Assembly: GCF_014897705.1 (NCBI RefSeq)
Contig: NZ_JABUXV010000004.1
Coordinates: 1-64,000 of the forward strand
Source: Brachybacterium sp. FME24
GTDB lineage: Bacteria > Actinomycetota > Actinomycetes > Actinomycetales > Dermabacteraceae
Direction: 5' to 3'
DNA: 64,000 bases
The first letter of the stretch is position 1. Every line of letters starts with the position of its first letter. Positions 1-8,698 of this stretch are shown here, piece after piece. The position numbers and the translations under genes are program-made. The notes below the pieces were generated by a model. It did not search any database, was not told the origin of the DNA, and saw only the letters and a list, made by a program, of their open reading frames with translations.

Positions 1-56
1 TGGCTCCGTGGCTCCGTGGCTCCGTGGCTCCGTGGCTCCGTGGCTCCGTGGCTCCA
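1..56. repeat. octamer microsatellite, 7 copies
   Basis: The window opens inside a tandem array of the octamer TGGCTCCG. Six perfect copies are followed by a seventh whose last base differs, and the array probably continues beyond the left edge. It lies just downstream of the ABC ATPase gene, which ends at 91 on the minus strand. No hairpin or T-tract suggests a terminator. Confidence 0.9.
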
Positions 57-90
57 CCGGCCCACCGGCCCGTCGTCCCGTCGGCAGGGC

Positions 91-1107
91 TCAGGCGCGT
101 CCTCCATGCGAGTAGATCTGCCGTACTAGGTCCTCGATGGCGGGCTCGGTCAAGGACAGGTCCCGCACCTCGCTCTGGGCGTTGATCAGGGAGAGCAGGG
201 CAGGCACGGTCAGCTCGGCGCCGGAGAACCTGATCCGGTGCCGGATCCCTCCGGCCTCCACTGCCGCCGTCTCGGCAGAGCTGGGCAGGGTCAGCGCAGT
301 GGACGGCTCGGCGAGGTCGACGATCAGCTCGCGTGGCGCCCCGAGGTGCTCGCGGAAGGAATCCAGCGCCCCGTCATAGGCGATGGTGCCGTCGTTGACC
401 ACCACGATCCGTTCGCACAGACGCTCGACGTCACCCATGTCGTGCGTGGTCAGGAACAGTGTCGTACCGCGTTCGGCGCGATCGGTGCGCAAGAAATGCC
501 GCAACCCCTCCTTGGAGACCATGTCCAGCCCGATCGTCGGCTCATCCAACACCACCAGCTGGGGGGAGTGCAGAAGCGCTGCCGCCACCTCACCGCGCAT
601 GCGCTGTCCCAACGAGAGCTGCCGCACCGGGCGACCCAGGAAACCGCTCAGGTCCAGTCCGTCCACCAGACGCTCCAGCCGCGCCTCCCGCTGTCGGTCC
701 GTGAGGCGATGCATCGCGCCGAGGATGGTGTAGCTGTCGCGCAGGGGCAGATCCCACCACAGCTGGGAGCGCTGACCGAAGACGACCCCGATCTCCCGCG
801 CCAGGTGTCGCCGTTCGGGCACGGGGTCCCGGCCGAGTACGCGCACGTCCCCCGACGTGGGCTGCAGGATCCCGGTCATCATCTTGATGGTCGTGGACTT
901 GCCGGCGCCGTTCGCGCCGACGAAGCCCACGGACTCCCCGCGGTCAATCCGAAGACTGATGTCGTCGACAGCACGGACCACCTGGCGGCGGCGTCGACGC
1001 GAGCCGGGCACAGGGGCACGGACCACGTAGTCCCGGCGCAGGGAGGTCAGGGCGAGTGCCGGGCCGAGTGCTCCGGGGGTCGCGGGGAGAGATTCTGTCG
1101 TGGTCAT
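91..1107 (-). CDS. ABC-2 type exporter ATP-binding protein (COG4586-like)
   Basis: A 338-residue nucleotide-binding subunit that would power the two permeases encoded just upstream. It has a Walker A (GANGAGKST), an LSLGQRMR signature, a Walker B ending in VVLDEPTIGLD and an H-loop (TTHD), then about 80 C-terminal residues of the accessory domain common in this ABC-2 class. A basic insert (GSRRRRR) lies before the Walker A. The ATG at 1107 overlaps the preceding permease stop by four bases (ATGA), which fixes the start. The frame stays open further upstream, but that part overlaps the permease gene and is not real. The substrate cannot be read from sequence. Confidence 0.93.
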   Translation of the reverse strand: MTTTESLPATPGALGPALALTSLRRDYVVRAPVPGSRRRRRQVVRAVDDISLRIDRGESVGFVGANGAGKSTTIKMMTGILQPTSGDVRVLGRDPVPERRHLAREIGVVFGQRSQLWWDLPLRDSYTILGAMHRLTDRQREARLERLVDGLDLSGFLGRPVRQLSLGQRMRGEVAAALLHSPQLVVLDEPTIGLDMVSKEGLRHFLRTDRAERGTTLFLTTHDMGDVERLCERIVVVNDGTIAYDGALDSFREHLGAPRELIVDLAEPSTALTLPSSAETAAVEAGGIRHRIRFSGAELTVPALLSLINAQSEVRDLSLTEPAIEDLVRQIYSHGGRA

Positions 1108-1985
1108 CCACCGGCTCCTGTGTATCTGCGGACCCCCGTGCGCCAGAGCAGCCCGGCGATGATCCAGGCCAGGACCGCTGCGGGCAGTCCCATCCAGCCG
1201 GCCCACGAGGGGATCAGCAGCGGACCGGGCAGATCGAGCAGCGCGAGGGTGGGGGCGTAGGCGATCAGCGTCGCCGGGATCACGAAGGTGAAGAAGGCGC
1301 GCATGGGCAGCGCGAAGACGGCACCCGGGGTGGTGGCGACGTAGTTGCCGCCGTAGGTGAAGGCGTTGGCGAACTCCCGGCCGTCCACGAGCCAGAACTG
1401 CAGAGCGCCGGCCATGGTGAACAGCGCGCCGAACAGCAGCGCCCCGGCGAACGGGGCCAGGGCTGCCAGGACCAGCGTGGCCGGCGTGGGCTGGAACCCG
1501 GAGATCCCGAGCGCAGTCACATACATCGCCAGACCGACGATGATTCGGCCGATGCGCCGCAACGACAGATCCAGGCTCGAGATCTGCAGGAGCAGGGGGA
1601 CCGGCCGGATCAGCAGGGTCTCGAGCTTGCCGGACCTGATGGACGAGGAGAGCCCGTCGATCTCCCCGAAGAACAGGTCCCCGATTCCGAACGCGAGCGC
1701 TCCGAGCCCGTAGACCACGGCTACCTGCGCCAGCGTCATCCCACCCAGGGTGCTGACCTGCGAGAGGATCACCCACAGCTCGAGAAACTCGGTACCCACG
1801 ATCAGGACCTGCCCCAGGACGTCCGTCACGAAACTGGTGCGGAACGTGGCCTGGGAACGGATTCGGGAGCCGTAGAGGGTCGCGACCATACGGGCCGTCG
1901 AGACCGGACGGTCCGCGGAGTCGGCTCGACGCGGGCGTACTGGCCGCGCGGTGCGCGCGGGCCCGGTGCGGGAGGAGTCAGCCAC
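1104..1985 (-). CDS. ABC-2 type transporter permease (COG3694-like)
   Basis: A 293-residue integral membrane protein with about six hydrophobic segments, the second permease of the three-gene exporter. I chose the GTG at 1985 because GGAGGT lies five bases before it. An in-frame GTG at 2000 is possible but lacks a ribosome site. The start overlaps the end of the upstream permease by eight bases and the stop overlaps the ATPase start, so the three genes are translationally coupled. Motifs such as FFGEIDGLSSSIRSGKLETLLIRPV (split: FFGEIDGLSSS, SGKLETLLIRP) are typical of this ABC-2 subfamily. The cargo is unknown. Confidence 0.88.
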   Translation of the reverse strand: MADSSRTGPARTARPVRPRRADSADRPVSTARMVATLYGSRIRSQATFRTSFVTDVLGQVLIVGTEFLELWVILSQVSTLGGMTLAQVAVVYGLGALAFGIGDLFFGEIDGLSSSIRSGKLETLLIRPVPLLLQISSLDLSLRRIGRIIVGLAMYVTALGISGFQPTPATLVLAALAPFAGALLFGALFTMAGALQFWLVDGREFANAFTYGGNYVATTPGAVFALPMRAFFTFVIPATLIAYAPTLALLDLPGPLLIPSWAGWMGLPAAVLAWIIAGLLWRTGVRRYTGAGG

Positions 1986-2772
1986 CTTGGACCTCCACAC
2001 TGCGCACGCCGACGCGGAGCATCAGCTGGGCCGCGAGAGCGAGCACTCCGAGCCACGCGAGCTGCGTCCCCAGCAGGGGGAGCGCCTCGAGGGGTGGGAC
2101 CCGGCCCGAGAGGGTGTCGATCGGAGTCTGGATCATCGAGGGGAACGGGGTGGCGCGGGCGATCGTGAGCAGCCAGTCCGGGAACCACAGGATCGGGATC
2201 AGGAATCCCGAGAGCAGATTCATCAGCGCGTTGTAGACGATCGTCAGGCCACGGGTCTCCAGCAGCCAGAACGCGGCGAGGTTCACCATCATGTCCGCGA
2301 GGAAGGCGACCGTGATGGCCAGCAGCAAGGAGACGGCGCCCAGGAGGTAGGACACCGGGTTCTCGGGCAGCGCGAGGCCGGTGACGATCGCTCCCACCAG
2401 CAGGGGCGGGATGCCGCGGCCCAGCAGCAGGAAGCTCGAGCGACCCAGCTTCTGTGCGTAGTAGAGGCCGAGGAACGAGGTGGGGCGCAGCAGGTCGATG
2501 GCCACGTCGCCCTGGTGGACGCGCTGGGACACCTCGCGGGTGCCGAAGGCCTCGATCGGGGCGAGCAGCGCCTGCCCGAGCCATACGTAGGTCGCCGCCT
2601 GGGCGACGGTGTACCCGCTGAGCTCTCCGCCCGCGGTGGTGATGGCCGCGAACATGATGGAGGCGCGGATGAAGCCGAAGATCGTGTTGGTGAAGATCCC
2701 GGCGGCCGTCGCCATCCGGTAGGTCGAGTACTGGCGGAAGGATGCCGAAGCGATCGACCAGTACGTAGGCAC
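1978..2772 (-). CDS. ABC-2 type transporter permease (COG4587-like)
   Basis: First gene of the exporter operon, 264 residues with about six membrane spans. It contains REVSQRVHQGDVAIDLLRPTS, the cytoplasmic loop motif shared by this permease pair. The start is taken as GTG at 2772, because TAAGCT sits seven bases before it (2780-2785, minus strand), as expected for a leaderless mRNA. A TTG at 2808 would add 12 residues without any ribosome site. Together with the two downstream genes it forms a complete heterodimeric exporter. A drug, glycolipid or peptide cargo is possible. Confidence 0.85.
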   Translation of the reverse strand: MPTYWSIASASFRQYSTYRMATAAGIFTNTIFGFIRASIMFAAITTAGGELSGYTVAQAATYVWLGQALLAPIEAFGTREVSQRVHQGDVAIDLLRPTSFLGLYYAQKLGRSSFLLLGRGIPPLLVGAIVTGLALPENPVSYLLGAVSLLLAITVAFLADMMVNLAAFWLLETRGLTIVYNALMNLLSGFLIPILWFPDWLLTIARATPFPSMIQTPIDTLSGRVPPLEALPLLGTQLAWLGVLALAAQLMLRVGVRSVEVQGG

Positions 2773-2906
2773 TCGCGCGAGCTTAGTGGTCTGTGGGGCC
2801 GGCCACAAGGATTCGTCGAGATACCTGGCGGCCGACGCCGGCAGAACGGCGCCGGGCGTGGGTCAGCGCCGACGTGACCAGGGTGGTGGGAACATGCGGA
2901 GCCGTG

Positions 2907-4574
2907 TCAGAACGGAGGGTCGTCTTCGGCGGTGAGGTCTGGGAGGGGCAGCGCGTCGTCGAGAGCGGGGTCCTCGGGCCCGCCCTCGAGGAGGAACTGT
3001 TCGAGGTAGCCGGATCGCTGGAGGGCATCGAGCTCGAGGGTCCACTGGTAGCGGTCCCACGATTCCTGGAGGGCGGTGGCGACGATCGGTGTCACCAGGT
3101 CCCGCCGGGACGCGACGGCGATCCGGGCGCGTGCGACTGTGCCGATGGTCCAGGTGGTGGATCCGTCGGCGGTGCGTTCGGGGTCGATGATCCGCCGGGT
3201 CTTGTCATCGTGGTGGCCCCAGTCCAGGCGGTGGAGGTTCGCGATGCTGGTCGGTCCACCCCGTTCAGGATGAGCGTGGTCGAACTCTTCGATGTGGTCG
3301 TTCTCCGCATCGCTGCTCGTGGTTCTCGTACAGGTCGGGACCGCGCAGACGGGGTCCCGCACTCTGAGGTGTTCGACCATGGCGGCGGTGGGTCGGTACT
3401 GATCGGCAGGCAGGGGGAGGAACTCTCCACTGGTGGGGTCGGTCAGGACGCGGTGCCAGACCTCCTCGCCGGCGGCGAGCCGACGTGCCATATCGGCGGG
3501 CAGGGGGATGATCCCGTCGTACGTGGCGGGTGCGTCGGACAGTCCCATCAAGGTCAGGACGGGTACGACCACGTTGACCCGGTGCGCCGGTGCGGGCACC
3601 TCGACCCCGGCGGTGTCGAGCAGGGTGCGATGGATGATCGCGTACCGCAGCTCGGCCAAAGTCATCGTGGTGTGGTGGCGGGCCACATCTCCGTCGAGGT
3701 CGAAAGGGATCGGCGACCCATCTTCCAGGGCGTGGCGCTGCTGGGCCTGCACCGACTTCGCGGCGGCGTCGAGCCGCGCGGCGAGGGAGTGGATCTCGGG
3801 GATCGGACCGGTGATTCGCAGGCAGGCTGTGCCGTCATCGTCGGGGGAATGCTCAAGGGCGACGTCGCGGGTGTCTTCGGGGAGAGGCCGGGCCCCGTCG
3901 ATGTCATACCAGGCGCGCAGCAGACGCAACTCATCGAAGAACCGGTCCGCAGGAATCGACGCAAGGTCCCAGGCGGAGACGAGTTCATCGATTTCTGTCC
4001 GTTGGAAAGGCGTGAGGTTGCGAACTTCTTTGACGAGTTTATCGAACCATTCGCTGGGCATATCCCCGCACGCGAGTCGCTCGAACGTCGCGGGGAGCTC
4101 ATCGACCGCGAGGTGAGCATCGCGCAGCAGATAGGTGGCTTTCGGTGTGGTGGTGCGCAGGGCGATGGCGACTGCGAGGTCTGCTGCCGCACGGTCGTCG
4201 GCCTGGTCGGGATCCTCGTGATCCACCCAGAAGGCGGCGGCCTGAGCCAGGAGGGCGGCGCGCGCCCGGGAGGCATCCCGTTGCATCTCCAGCAGGCGCC
4301 CCGCCGCGACTGCATCTGCAGATCTCGACTCGAGCTTGCCCCGCCTCACCAGTGACTTCTCTGTCAGAGGGGAGCGGGCGCGCACCGGCCGACGAGGTGG
4401 CCGTTGTGGCGATCCGCTCGTGTCGGGGCGGCCTGATCCGACGGCGGAGTCGGTGCGGCTGGACGGAGCGGCGCCGTCCGCGCTCGACGAAGAGGGCCCG
4501 GAGGGTGTGGACGAAGTGGGGCTCTGGACCCTGGAGGATGCGGAGGGCGTCGTGGCAGGGTTGCTCACCGTCAT
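2907..4574 (-). CDS. DUF222 / HNH endonuclease-signature protein (13E12 repeat family)
   Basis: A 555-residue protein with a Ser/Thr/Pro-rich N-terminus, a central helical DUF222 region and a C-terminal HNH fold. The HNH part shows CAVPTCTR followed by NDHIEEFDH and NLHRLDWGHHDDKT, so the His/Asn/His residues and both zinc-type cysteines are present. Such proteins occur in many copies in actinobacteria and resemble the mycobacterial 13E12 repeat proteins. Their role is not established. The ATG at 4574 is preferred because AGGAGGTG lies just before it. An ATG at 4649 would add 25 residues. The gene stands alone and diverges from the HAD gene. Confidence 0.85.
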   Translation of the reverse strand: MTVSNPATTPSASSRVQSPTSSTPSGPSSSSADGAAPSSRTDSAVGSGRPDTSGSPQRPPRRPVRARSPLTEKSLVRRGKLESRSADAVAAGRLLEMQRDASRARAALLAQAAAFWVDHEDPDQADDRAAADLAVAIALRTTTPKATYLLRDAHLAVDELPATFERLACGDMPSEWFDKLVKEVRNLTPFQRTEIDELVSAWDLASIPADRFFDELRLLRAWYDIDGARPLPEDTRDVALEHSPDDDGTACLRITGPIPEIHSLAARLDAAAKSVQAQQRHALEDGSPIPFDLDGDVARHHTTMTLAELRYAIIHRTLLDTAGVEVPAPAHRVNVVVPVLTLMGLSDAPATYDGIIPLPADMARRLAAGEEVWHRVLTDPTSGEFLPLPADQYRPTAAMVEHLRVRDPVCAVPTCTRTTSSDAENDHIEEFDHAHPERGGPTSIANLHRLDWGHHDDKTRRIIDPERTADGSTTWTIGTVARARIAVASRRDLVTPIVATALQESWDRYQWTLELDALQRSGYLEQFLLEGGPEDPALDDALPLPDLTAEDDPPF

Positions 4575-4966
4575 GGCATCCACCTCCTCGTCGAGAGCTC
4601 GTGCGGGTGTCACGCCGAATTGCGCCAGAACACCACTGGCGCTTGTCATCGAACGTCCATCCGATTGCTCCTCTCAGTTTAGAGCAAGCATTCGTCCAGA
4701 ACAAGGGTTCGGTCGAAACTGAAGGGAAATGTGGATAACTTCGAGTGGGGAGGGAAGAGTTCGCCGGATGGCGGTGGACGCCCGCGTCTGGGGCGTGCGC
4801 GGAGGACGGCGCGGATGGGGTGCAGGCGCCCGGAAGCCGAAGGGCGCCGCGGGCAGGTGCGGCGAAAGTGCGCGCCAGCGGCGAGGAGTCACGTGCGATG
4901 CACCGACCGCACCCGCGCGCTCTGCTCGGCAGGCCGGCGTCCAGTCGCCGACGATAGGGTCGTGTT
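4575..4966. other. divergent intergenic region with a DnaA-box-like site
   Basis: About 390 bases between the divergent HNH and HAD genes. It contains a perfect DnaA-box-like nonamer (TTATCCACA on the minus strand, 4730-4738) and the -10 box of the HAD gene at 4955. On the minus strand AGAGGAG precedes a four-codon frame (ATG at 4657, Met-Asp-Val-Arg) whose stop overlaps the ATG at 4649. No other gene is supported. Confidence 0.5.
4955..4960 (+). promoter_or_regulatory. -10 box of leaderless HAD mRNA
   Basis: TAGGGT is followed by exactly six bases and then the GTG start at 4967, with no Shine-Dalgarno sequence between. This is the spacing expected when transcription starts on the start codon. 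No convincing -35 is visible. Confidence 0.5.
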
Positions 4967-5698
4967 GTGACCGTGCCTGCGAAAACCATGCCTGCTCCCG
5001 CGTTTCGGGCGGTCTTGCTCGACTGGCGGGGGACGCTTGTCGTCGCGCCGACCTACCGATGGCTCGTCGTGACGGCCCTGACGCGGCTGGGTCGGCGCGC
5101 GGGCGATGCGGACGTGGAGCGGGTGTTGGTCGCGCTGGGGGGTGTCGACAGTGCCCGGGTCGACTCGTCGCAGATCGATGCAAACGTCGTAGAGCACCGT
5201 GCGGCGTACGCGGAGTGGTTCCGGGCCGCGGGGCTTGACGGCGAGTTGGCGGCGGCGCTCTATGCCGTCGAGTCGGACATCTTTCTCAACGCGTTCGCGC
5301 AGGATGTCGAGCCTTTGCTCGTGGGGCTTGCGTCCGCCGGCGTGCGCGTCGGTGTGGTGAGCGACATCCACGTCGATCTGCGACCGGCGTTCGCGGCCCA
5401 CCAACTGCCCGACGGCCGCTCGTGGGCAGACCTCGTCCATACCTGGACGCTCTCGTTCGAGTTGGGGGTCGCGAAGCCGGACCCGGCGATCTTCCGGGCC
5501 GCCCTCGACGGGCTCGATATGCCCGCATCTGACGTCCTGATGGTCGGAGATCGGGGCGGTTGGGACGGCGCCGCGGTCGACGTGGGTATGACGACGCTGC
5601 TACTGCCACCGCTCACGGATCCGACGGACGAGCGGCTGCAACGAGTGCTGGACCTCGTGCTCGCTGGCGGTCCTCGGGCCGGTCACGGACGCGACTGA
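4967..5698 (+). CDS. HAD-superfamily hydrolase
   Basis: A 243-residue haloacid-dehalogenase-like protein. Motif I is LLDWRGTL with the nucleophile Asp19. Motif II is VVSDI, motif III has the Lys in GVAKPDP, and motif IV is VMVGDRGGWD. The residue two after the nucleophile is Arg21, where phosphatases normally carry the general-acid Asp, so phosphatase activity is doubtful and a different chemistry is possible. The GTG at 4967 lies directly on the predicted transcript start. A Met at residue 8 is a weaker alternative. The substrate is unknown. Confidence 0.85.
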   Translation: MTVPAKTMPAPAFRAVLLDWRGTLVVAPTYRWLVVTALTRLGRRAGDADVERVLVALGGVDSARVDSSQIDANVVEHRAAYAEWFRAAGLDGELAAALYAVESDIFLNAFAQDVEPLLVGLASAGVRVGVVSDIHVDLRPAFAAHQLPDGRSWADLVHTWTLSFELGVAKPDPAIFRAALDGLDMPASDVLMVGDRGGWDGAAVDVGMTTLLLPPLTDPTDERLQRVLDLVLAGGPRAGHGRD

Positions 5699-5978
5699 AG
5701 GATGTGTCGCTCGGGCATCGGCCCTGGCCCCACTGCACACAACGACCGGTCGGGATTGGGTCGTGGGATCGGCTCCGCCGGTTGTCCCGAACGGATGCAC
5801 ACGCTTGCCCTTGTTCGACGGAAGCAGCGGCTCGATCCGAGCTCACTGCTCGTCAGAGTGCACCTGATACCGCGAAGACGATGTCACCCACACAGGCTCC
5901 CGCGAGCCCCACCCCGAATCAGGGAGACGCGCCCTAGTCTGTCCCGGTCCCCACCCCCGCACATGAACCGGACATCCT

Positions 5979-7244
5979 ATGAACACCGTCGTTGACCACG
6001 TGCCCGCAGAGCGAGCGGCCGACGCCGCCGGCCCTCGTCGCCCCCGATTCGGCCTGCTGCCGCGCATCGTCGTCGCCATCGTGCTGGGCATTCTGCTGGG
6101 GCTGGTGATGCCCGAGGCGATCGCCCGCGTCTTCACCACGTTCAACGGGCTGTTCTCCGGGTTCCTCGGCTTCCTCATCCCGCTGATCATCGTGGGCCTG
6201 GTGACGCCGGCGATCGGCGAGCTCGGCCGCGGAGCCGGGAAGATGCTGGCCGCCACTGCCGGGATCGCCTACCTCTCGACGGTCCTGTGCGGCCTGTTCG
6301 CACTGGTCCTCTCCCTGCTTCTGCTGCCGCGGATGCTGGGCGGCGCGAGCATCGACTCACTGGAGAACCCCGAGGACTCTGCGATCGCCCCGTACTTCGA
6401 GCTCGCGATCCCGCCGGTGTTCGACGTGATGACGGCGCTGATCCTCTCGTTCTGCCTGGGCATCGGCCTGACGCTGGTGACGAAGGGGGCCCTGCAGGAG
6501 TCCTTCGTGCAGTTGCGCACCATCATCGTGCGCATCATCGAGGCGATCATCATCCCGCTGCTGCCGCTGTACATCTTCGGCATGTTCCTGGGGCTGACCA
6601 TGAACGGCCAGATCTGGACCGTGATCGGCACCTTCCTCACCGTCATCCTGCTCGTGTTCGGGATGACCGTGGTGGTGCTGCTGGGCCAGTACGCCGTGGC
6701 CGGCTGGGCGATGGGACGCAACCCGCTCAAGATGCTGTGGACCATGGTCCCGGCGTACGCGACGGCACTGGGCACCAGCTCGTCGGCGGCGACCATCCCG
6801 GTCACCACCGAGTGCACCAAGCGCAACGGGATCCCGGATGCGATCGCGGACTTCGTGGTCCCGCTCGGTGCGACGATCCACCTCTCCGGTTCCACCTTGA
6901 AGATCACCACCTTCGCCGTGGCCATCATGATCGTCACCGGCATGGAGCTGAACGTCGGCGCGCTGGTGGGCTTCGTGTTCATGCTGGGCGTGGTGATGAT
7001 CGCGGCACCCGGCGTCCCGGGCGGTGCGATCATGGCGGCGGCCGGGGTGCTGTCCTCCCTGCTCGGCTTCGGCGAGGCCGCCGTCGGTCTCATGATCGCG
7101 GCGTACATCGCCATCGACTCCTTCGGCACGGCCACCAACGTCACCGGCGATGGGGCCATCGCCGCCGTCATGACCAAGCTGTCCAAGGGTCGGGTCTCGG
7201 GGGACCTGAAGGTGCAGGGTCACCCGCACGTCCAGGGAGTCTGA
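5979..7244 (+). CDS. dicarboxylate/amino acid:cation symporter (DAACS family)
   Basis: A 421-residue secondary transporter of the glutamate/dicarboxylate:Na+/H+ family. Family landmarks are the serine-rich re-entrant loop (ALGTSSSAATIPVT), GATIHLSGST in TM7, the GVPGG loop of the second hairpin and NVTGDGAIA in TM8, where binding residues normally sit. At least eight hydrophobic segments are visible. It would import acidic amino acids or C4-dicarboxylates, but the exact substrate cannot be assigned. A possible -10 (TAGTCT, 5935-5940) lies about 40 bases upstream. The gene is monocistronic and the following gene has its own promoter. Confidence 0.9.
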   Translation: MNTVVDHVPAERAADAAGPRRPRFGLLPRIVVAIVLGILLGLVMPEAIARVFTTFNGLFSGFLGFLIPLIIVGLVTPAIGELGRGAGKMLAATAGIAYLSTVLCGLFALVLSLLLLPRMLGGASIDSLENPEDSAIAPYFELAIPPVFDVMTALILSFCLGIGLTLVTKGALQESFVQLRTIIVRIIEAIIIPLLPLYIFGMFLGLTMNGQIWTVIGTFLTVILLVFGMTVVVLLGQYAVAGWAMGRNPLKMLWTMVPAYATALGTSSSAATIPVTTECTKRNGIPDAIADFVVPLGATIHLSGSTLKITTFAVAIMIVTGMELNVGALVGFVFMLGVVMIAAPGVPGGAIMAAAGVLSSLLGFGEAAVGLMIAAYIAIDSFGTATNVTGDGAIAAVMTKLSKGRVSGDLKVQGHPHVQGV

Positions 7245-7313
7245 CCGAACGTCCACGGCGTCTGATCGGGTGGGGCCGGCAGGGCTGGCGGGGCGCCCAG
7301 TTCCATGTCACCA

Positions 7314-7335
7314 TGAACATATGCGCAGACGTTCA
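7314..7335. promoter_or_regulatory. candidate ArsR/SmtB-type operator
   Basis: TGAAC (7314-7318) and GTTCA (7331-7335) form an inverted repeat with a 12-base spacer that straddles the ATG of the ArsR gene at 7321. TGAA-type half-sites are typical of SmtB/CzrA operators, so binding here would block its own transcription. The match is limited to five bases per half-site. Confidence 0.4.
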
Positions 7336-7749
7336 GATGTTGTAGCCGGTGCCACAGAGCAGGGGGGCGAAGCCGGCGAGCCCAGGCCCGAGGAGATCCG
7401 TCGCCGCATCCCGGCCGCGGCCGACGTCACCGACCTCGCGGACATCTTCTCCCTGCTCGGAGACCCGGGCCGGTTGCGACTGCTGCTCGCGCTGCGCGAC
7501 GGCGAGGTCAGCGTGGGCGAGCTGTCCGCTGCCACCGGGCAGTCGGATTCCGCGGTCTCCCATGCCCTGCAGCTGCTGCGCGCCCATCGCATCGTCGCCG
7601 TGCGCCGTGCGGGCCGTCGGGCCTACTACCGACTCGACGATCCGCACGTGCGGCTGCTGCTGGACGTCACCCTCCATCACGCCGAGCACAGCGAGATGGA
7701 GCATCCGGAGAAGACTCCCGAGGCGGCTCCTGCCGAGGTGACCTCATGA
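7321..7749 (+). CDS. ArsR/SmtB-family zinc-type metalloregulator (CzrA-like)
   Basis: A 142-residue winged-helix repressor. The recognition region is SVGELSAATGQSDSAVSHALQ. The helix-5 metal site is intact: Asp107, His109, His120 and His123 match the spacing of CzrA Asp84/His86/His97/His100, which bind zinc or cobalt. No CxC motif of cadmium or arsenic sensors is seen. The ATG at 7321 is preferred. CACCAT lies six bases before it and there is no ribosome site, which suggests a leaderless transcript. A GTG at 7270 would place the operator inside the gene. The stop overlaps the CDF start (ATGA). Confidence 0.92.
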   Translation: MRRRSDVVAGATEQGGEAGEPRPEEIRRRIPAAADVTDLADIFSLLGDPGRLRLLLALRDGEVSVGELSAATGQSDSAVSHALQLLRAHRIVAVRRAGRRAYYRLDDPHVRLLLDVTLHHAEHSEMEHPEKTPEAAPAEVTS

Positions 7750-8657
7750 CGCACTCCCATGGCTCCGGAGGCGCCACCGGGCACGCGGGCGCCATCCACC
7801 GCTGGCGCCTGCTCGTCGCAGTGGTGCTGATCGGCGTGTTCTTCGTCGTCGAGCTGGTCACCGGGCTCCTCATCGGCTCCCTGGCCCTGATCTCGGACGC
7901 CGGGCACATGGCCGCCGACGTCGTCACCCTCGCCGCCGCGCTCGCCGCGACACTCCTGGCCACGCGACCGGACAGCTCAGGCCGACGTACCTTCGGCAAC
8001 TACCGCCTCGAGGTGTTCGCTGCACTTCTGGCGGTCCTGATCATGCTCGGCGTCGCCACCGGTGTGGTGATCGGAGGGATCGGACGCCTGGGGCGGGAGG
8101 TCCACGTCGAGACCGGACCGATGCTCGTCGTCGGCGTGCTCGGACTCGTCGTGAACCTCATCGTGCTGGGCATGCTGCGCGGCGGCGCAGGGGAGAGCCT
8201 GAACATCAAGGGCGCCTACCTCGAGGTCATGGCCGACACCATCGGCTCAGTCGGGGTGATCGCCGCCGCGATCCTGATCCGCGTCACCGGTGCCGGCTGG
8301 ATCGACACCGCGGTCGCGCTCGCCGTGGGGGTCTTCATCGCCGTGCGCGCGGTGTTCCTGGCCAAGGAGGTGCTCGGAGTTCTCGGCCAGGCCGCCCCCG
8401 CGGGCATCGACCCGGACCAGGTTCGCGCGGACCTCGCGGCGATCGACGGGGTCCAGGACGCGCATGACCTCCACGTGTGGACCCTGACCTCGGGGATGGA
8501 GGTCGCCACCGTGCACCTCGTCATCGAGCCTGCCAGGGACCCGCACCCGGTGCTCGACGCCGCCCAGGAGCTGCTGACCACCCGTCATGGCATCGCCCAC
8601 GCCACCGTCCAGACCGAGCCGACCGACCACCACGGGTGCCTCGAGATCGGCTGGTAG
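7746..8657 (+). CDS. CDF-family cation efflux transporter (CzcD/ZitB-like)
   Basis: A 303-residue cation-diffusion-facilitator that would expel zinc or related divalent metals in exchange for protons. The N-terminus is His-rich (MTHSHGSGG), six membrane spans follow, and a cytoplasmic ferredoxin-like domain contains HDLHVWTLTSG. The TM2 metal site is His54-x3-Asp58. In TM5 the usual His is Glu160, paired with Asp164 (EVMAD), which may alter metal preference. Translational coupling to the metal-sensing repressor argues that the two genes form one metal-detoxification operon. Confidence 0.93.
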   Translation: MTHSHGSGGATGHAGAIHRWRLLVAVVLIGVFFVVELVTGLLIGSLALISDAGHMAADVVTLAAALAATLLATRPDSSGRRTFGNYRLEVFAALLAVLIMLGVATGVVIGGIGRLGREVHVETGPMLVVGVLGLVVNLIVLGMLRGGAGESLNIKGAYLEVMADTIGSVGVIAAAILIRVTGAGWIDTAVALAVGVFIAVRAVFLAKEVLGVLGQAAPAGIDPDQVRADLAAIDGVQDAHDLHVWTLTSGMEVATVHLVIEPARDPHPVLDAAQELLTTRHGIAHATVQTEPTDHHGCLEIGW

Positions 8658-8686
8658 GCACCTCGATACCGTGCCTGCGCCCCGCG

Positions 8687-8692
8687 TACCCT
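8687..8692 (+). promoter_or_regulatory. -10 box of leaderless SDR mRNA
   Basis: TACCCT lies six bases before the ATG at 8699, and no ribosome binding site intervenes. The same hexamer and spacing recur before ndk and the Nramp-like gene. Confidence 0.55.
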
Positions 8693-8698
8693 GAGGTC

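Noticed and set aside
1108-1776. N-terminal extension of the ABC ATPase frame
   Set aside because: It overlaps the permease gene in another frame, and the ATGA overlap at 1104-1107 marks the true start.
5700-5995. Short plus-strand frames before the symporter gene
   Set aside because: No ribosome site, codon bias unlike neighbours, and they run into the symporter promoter region.
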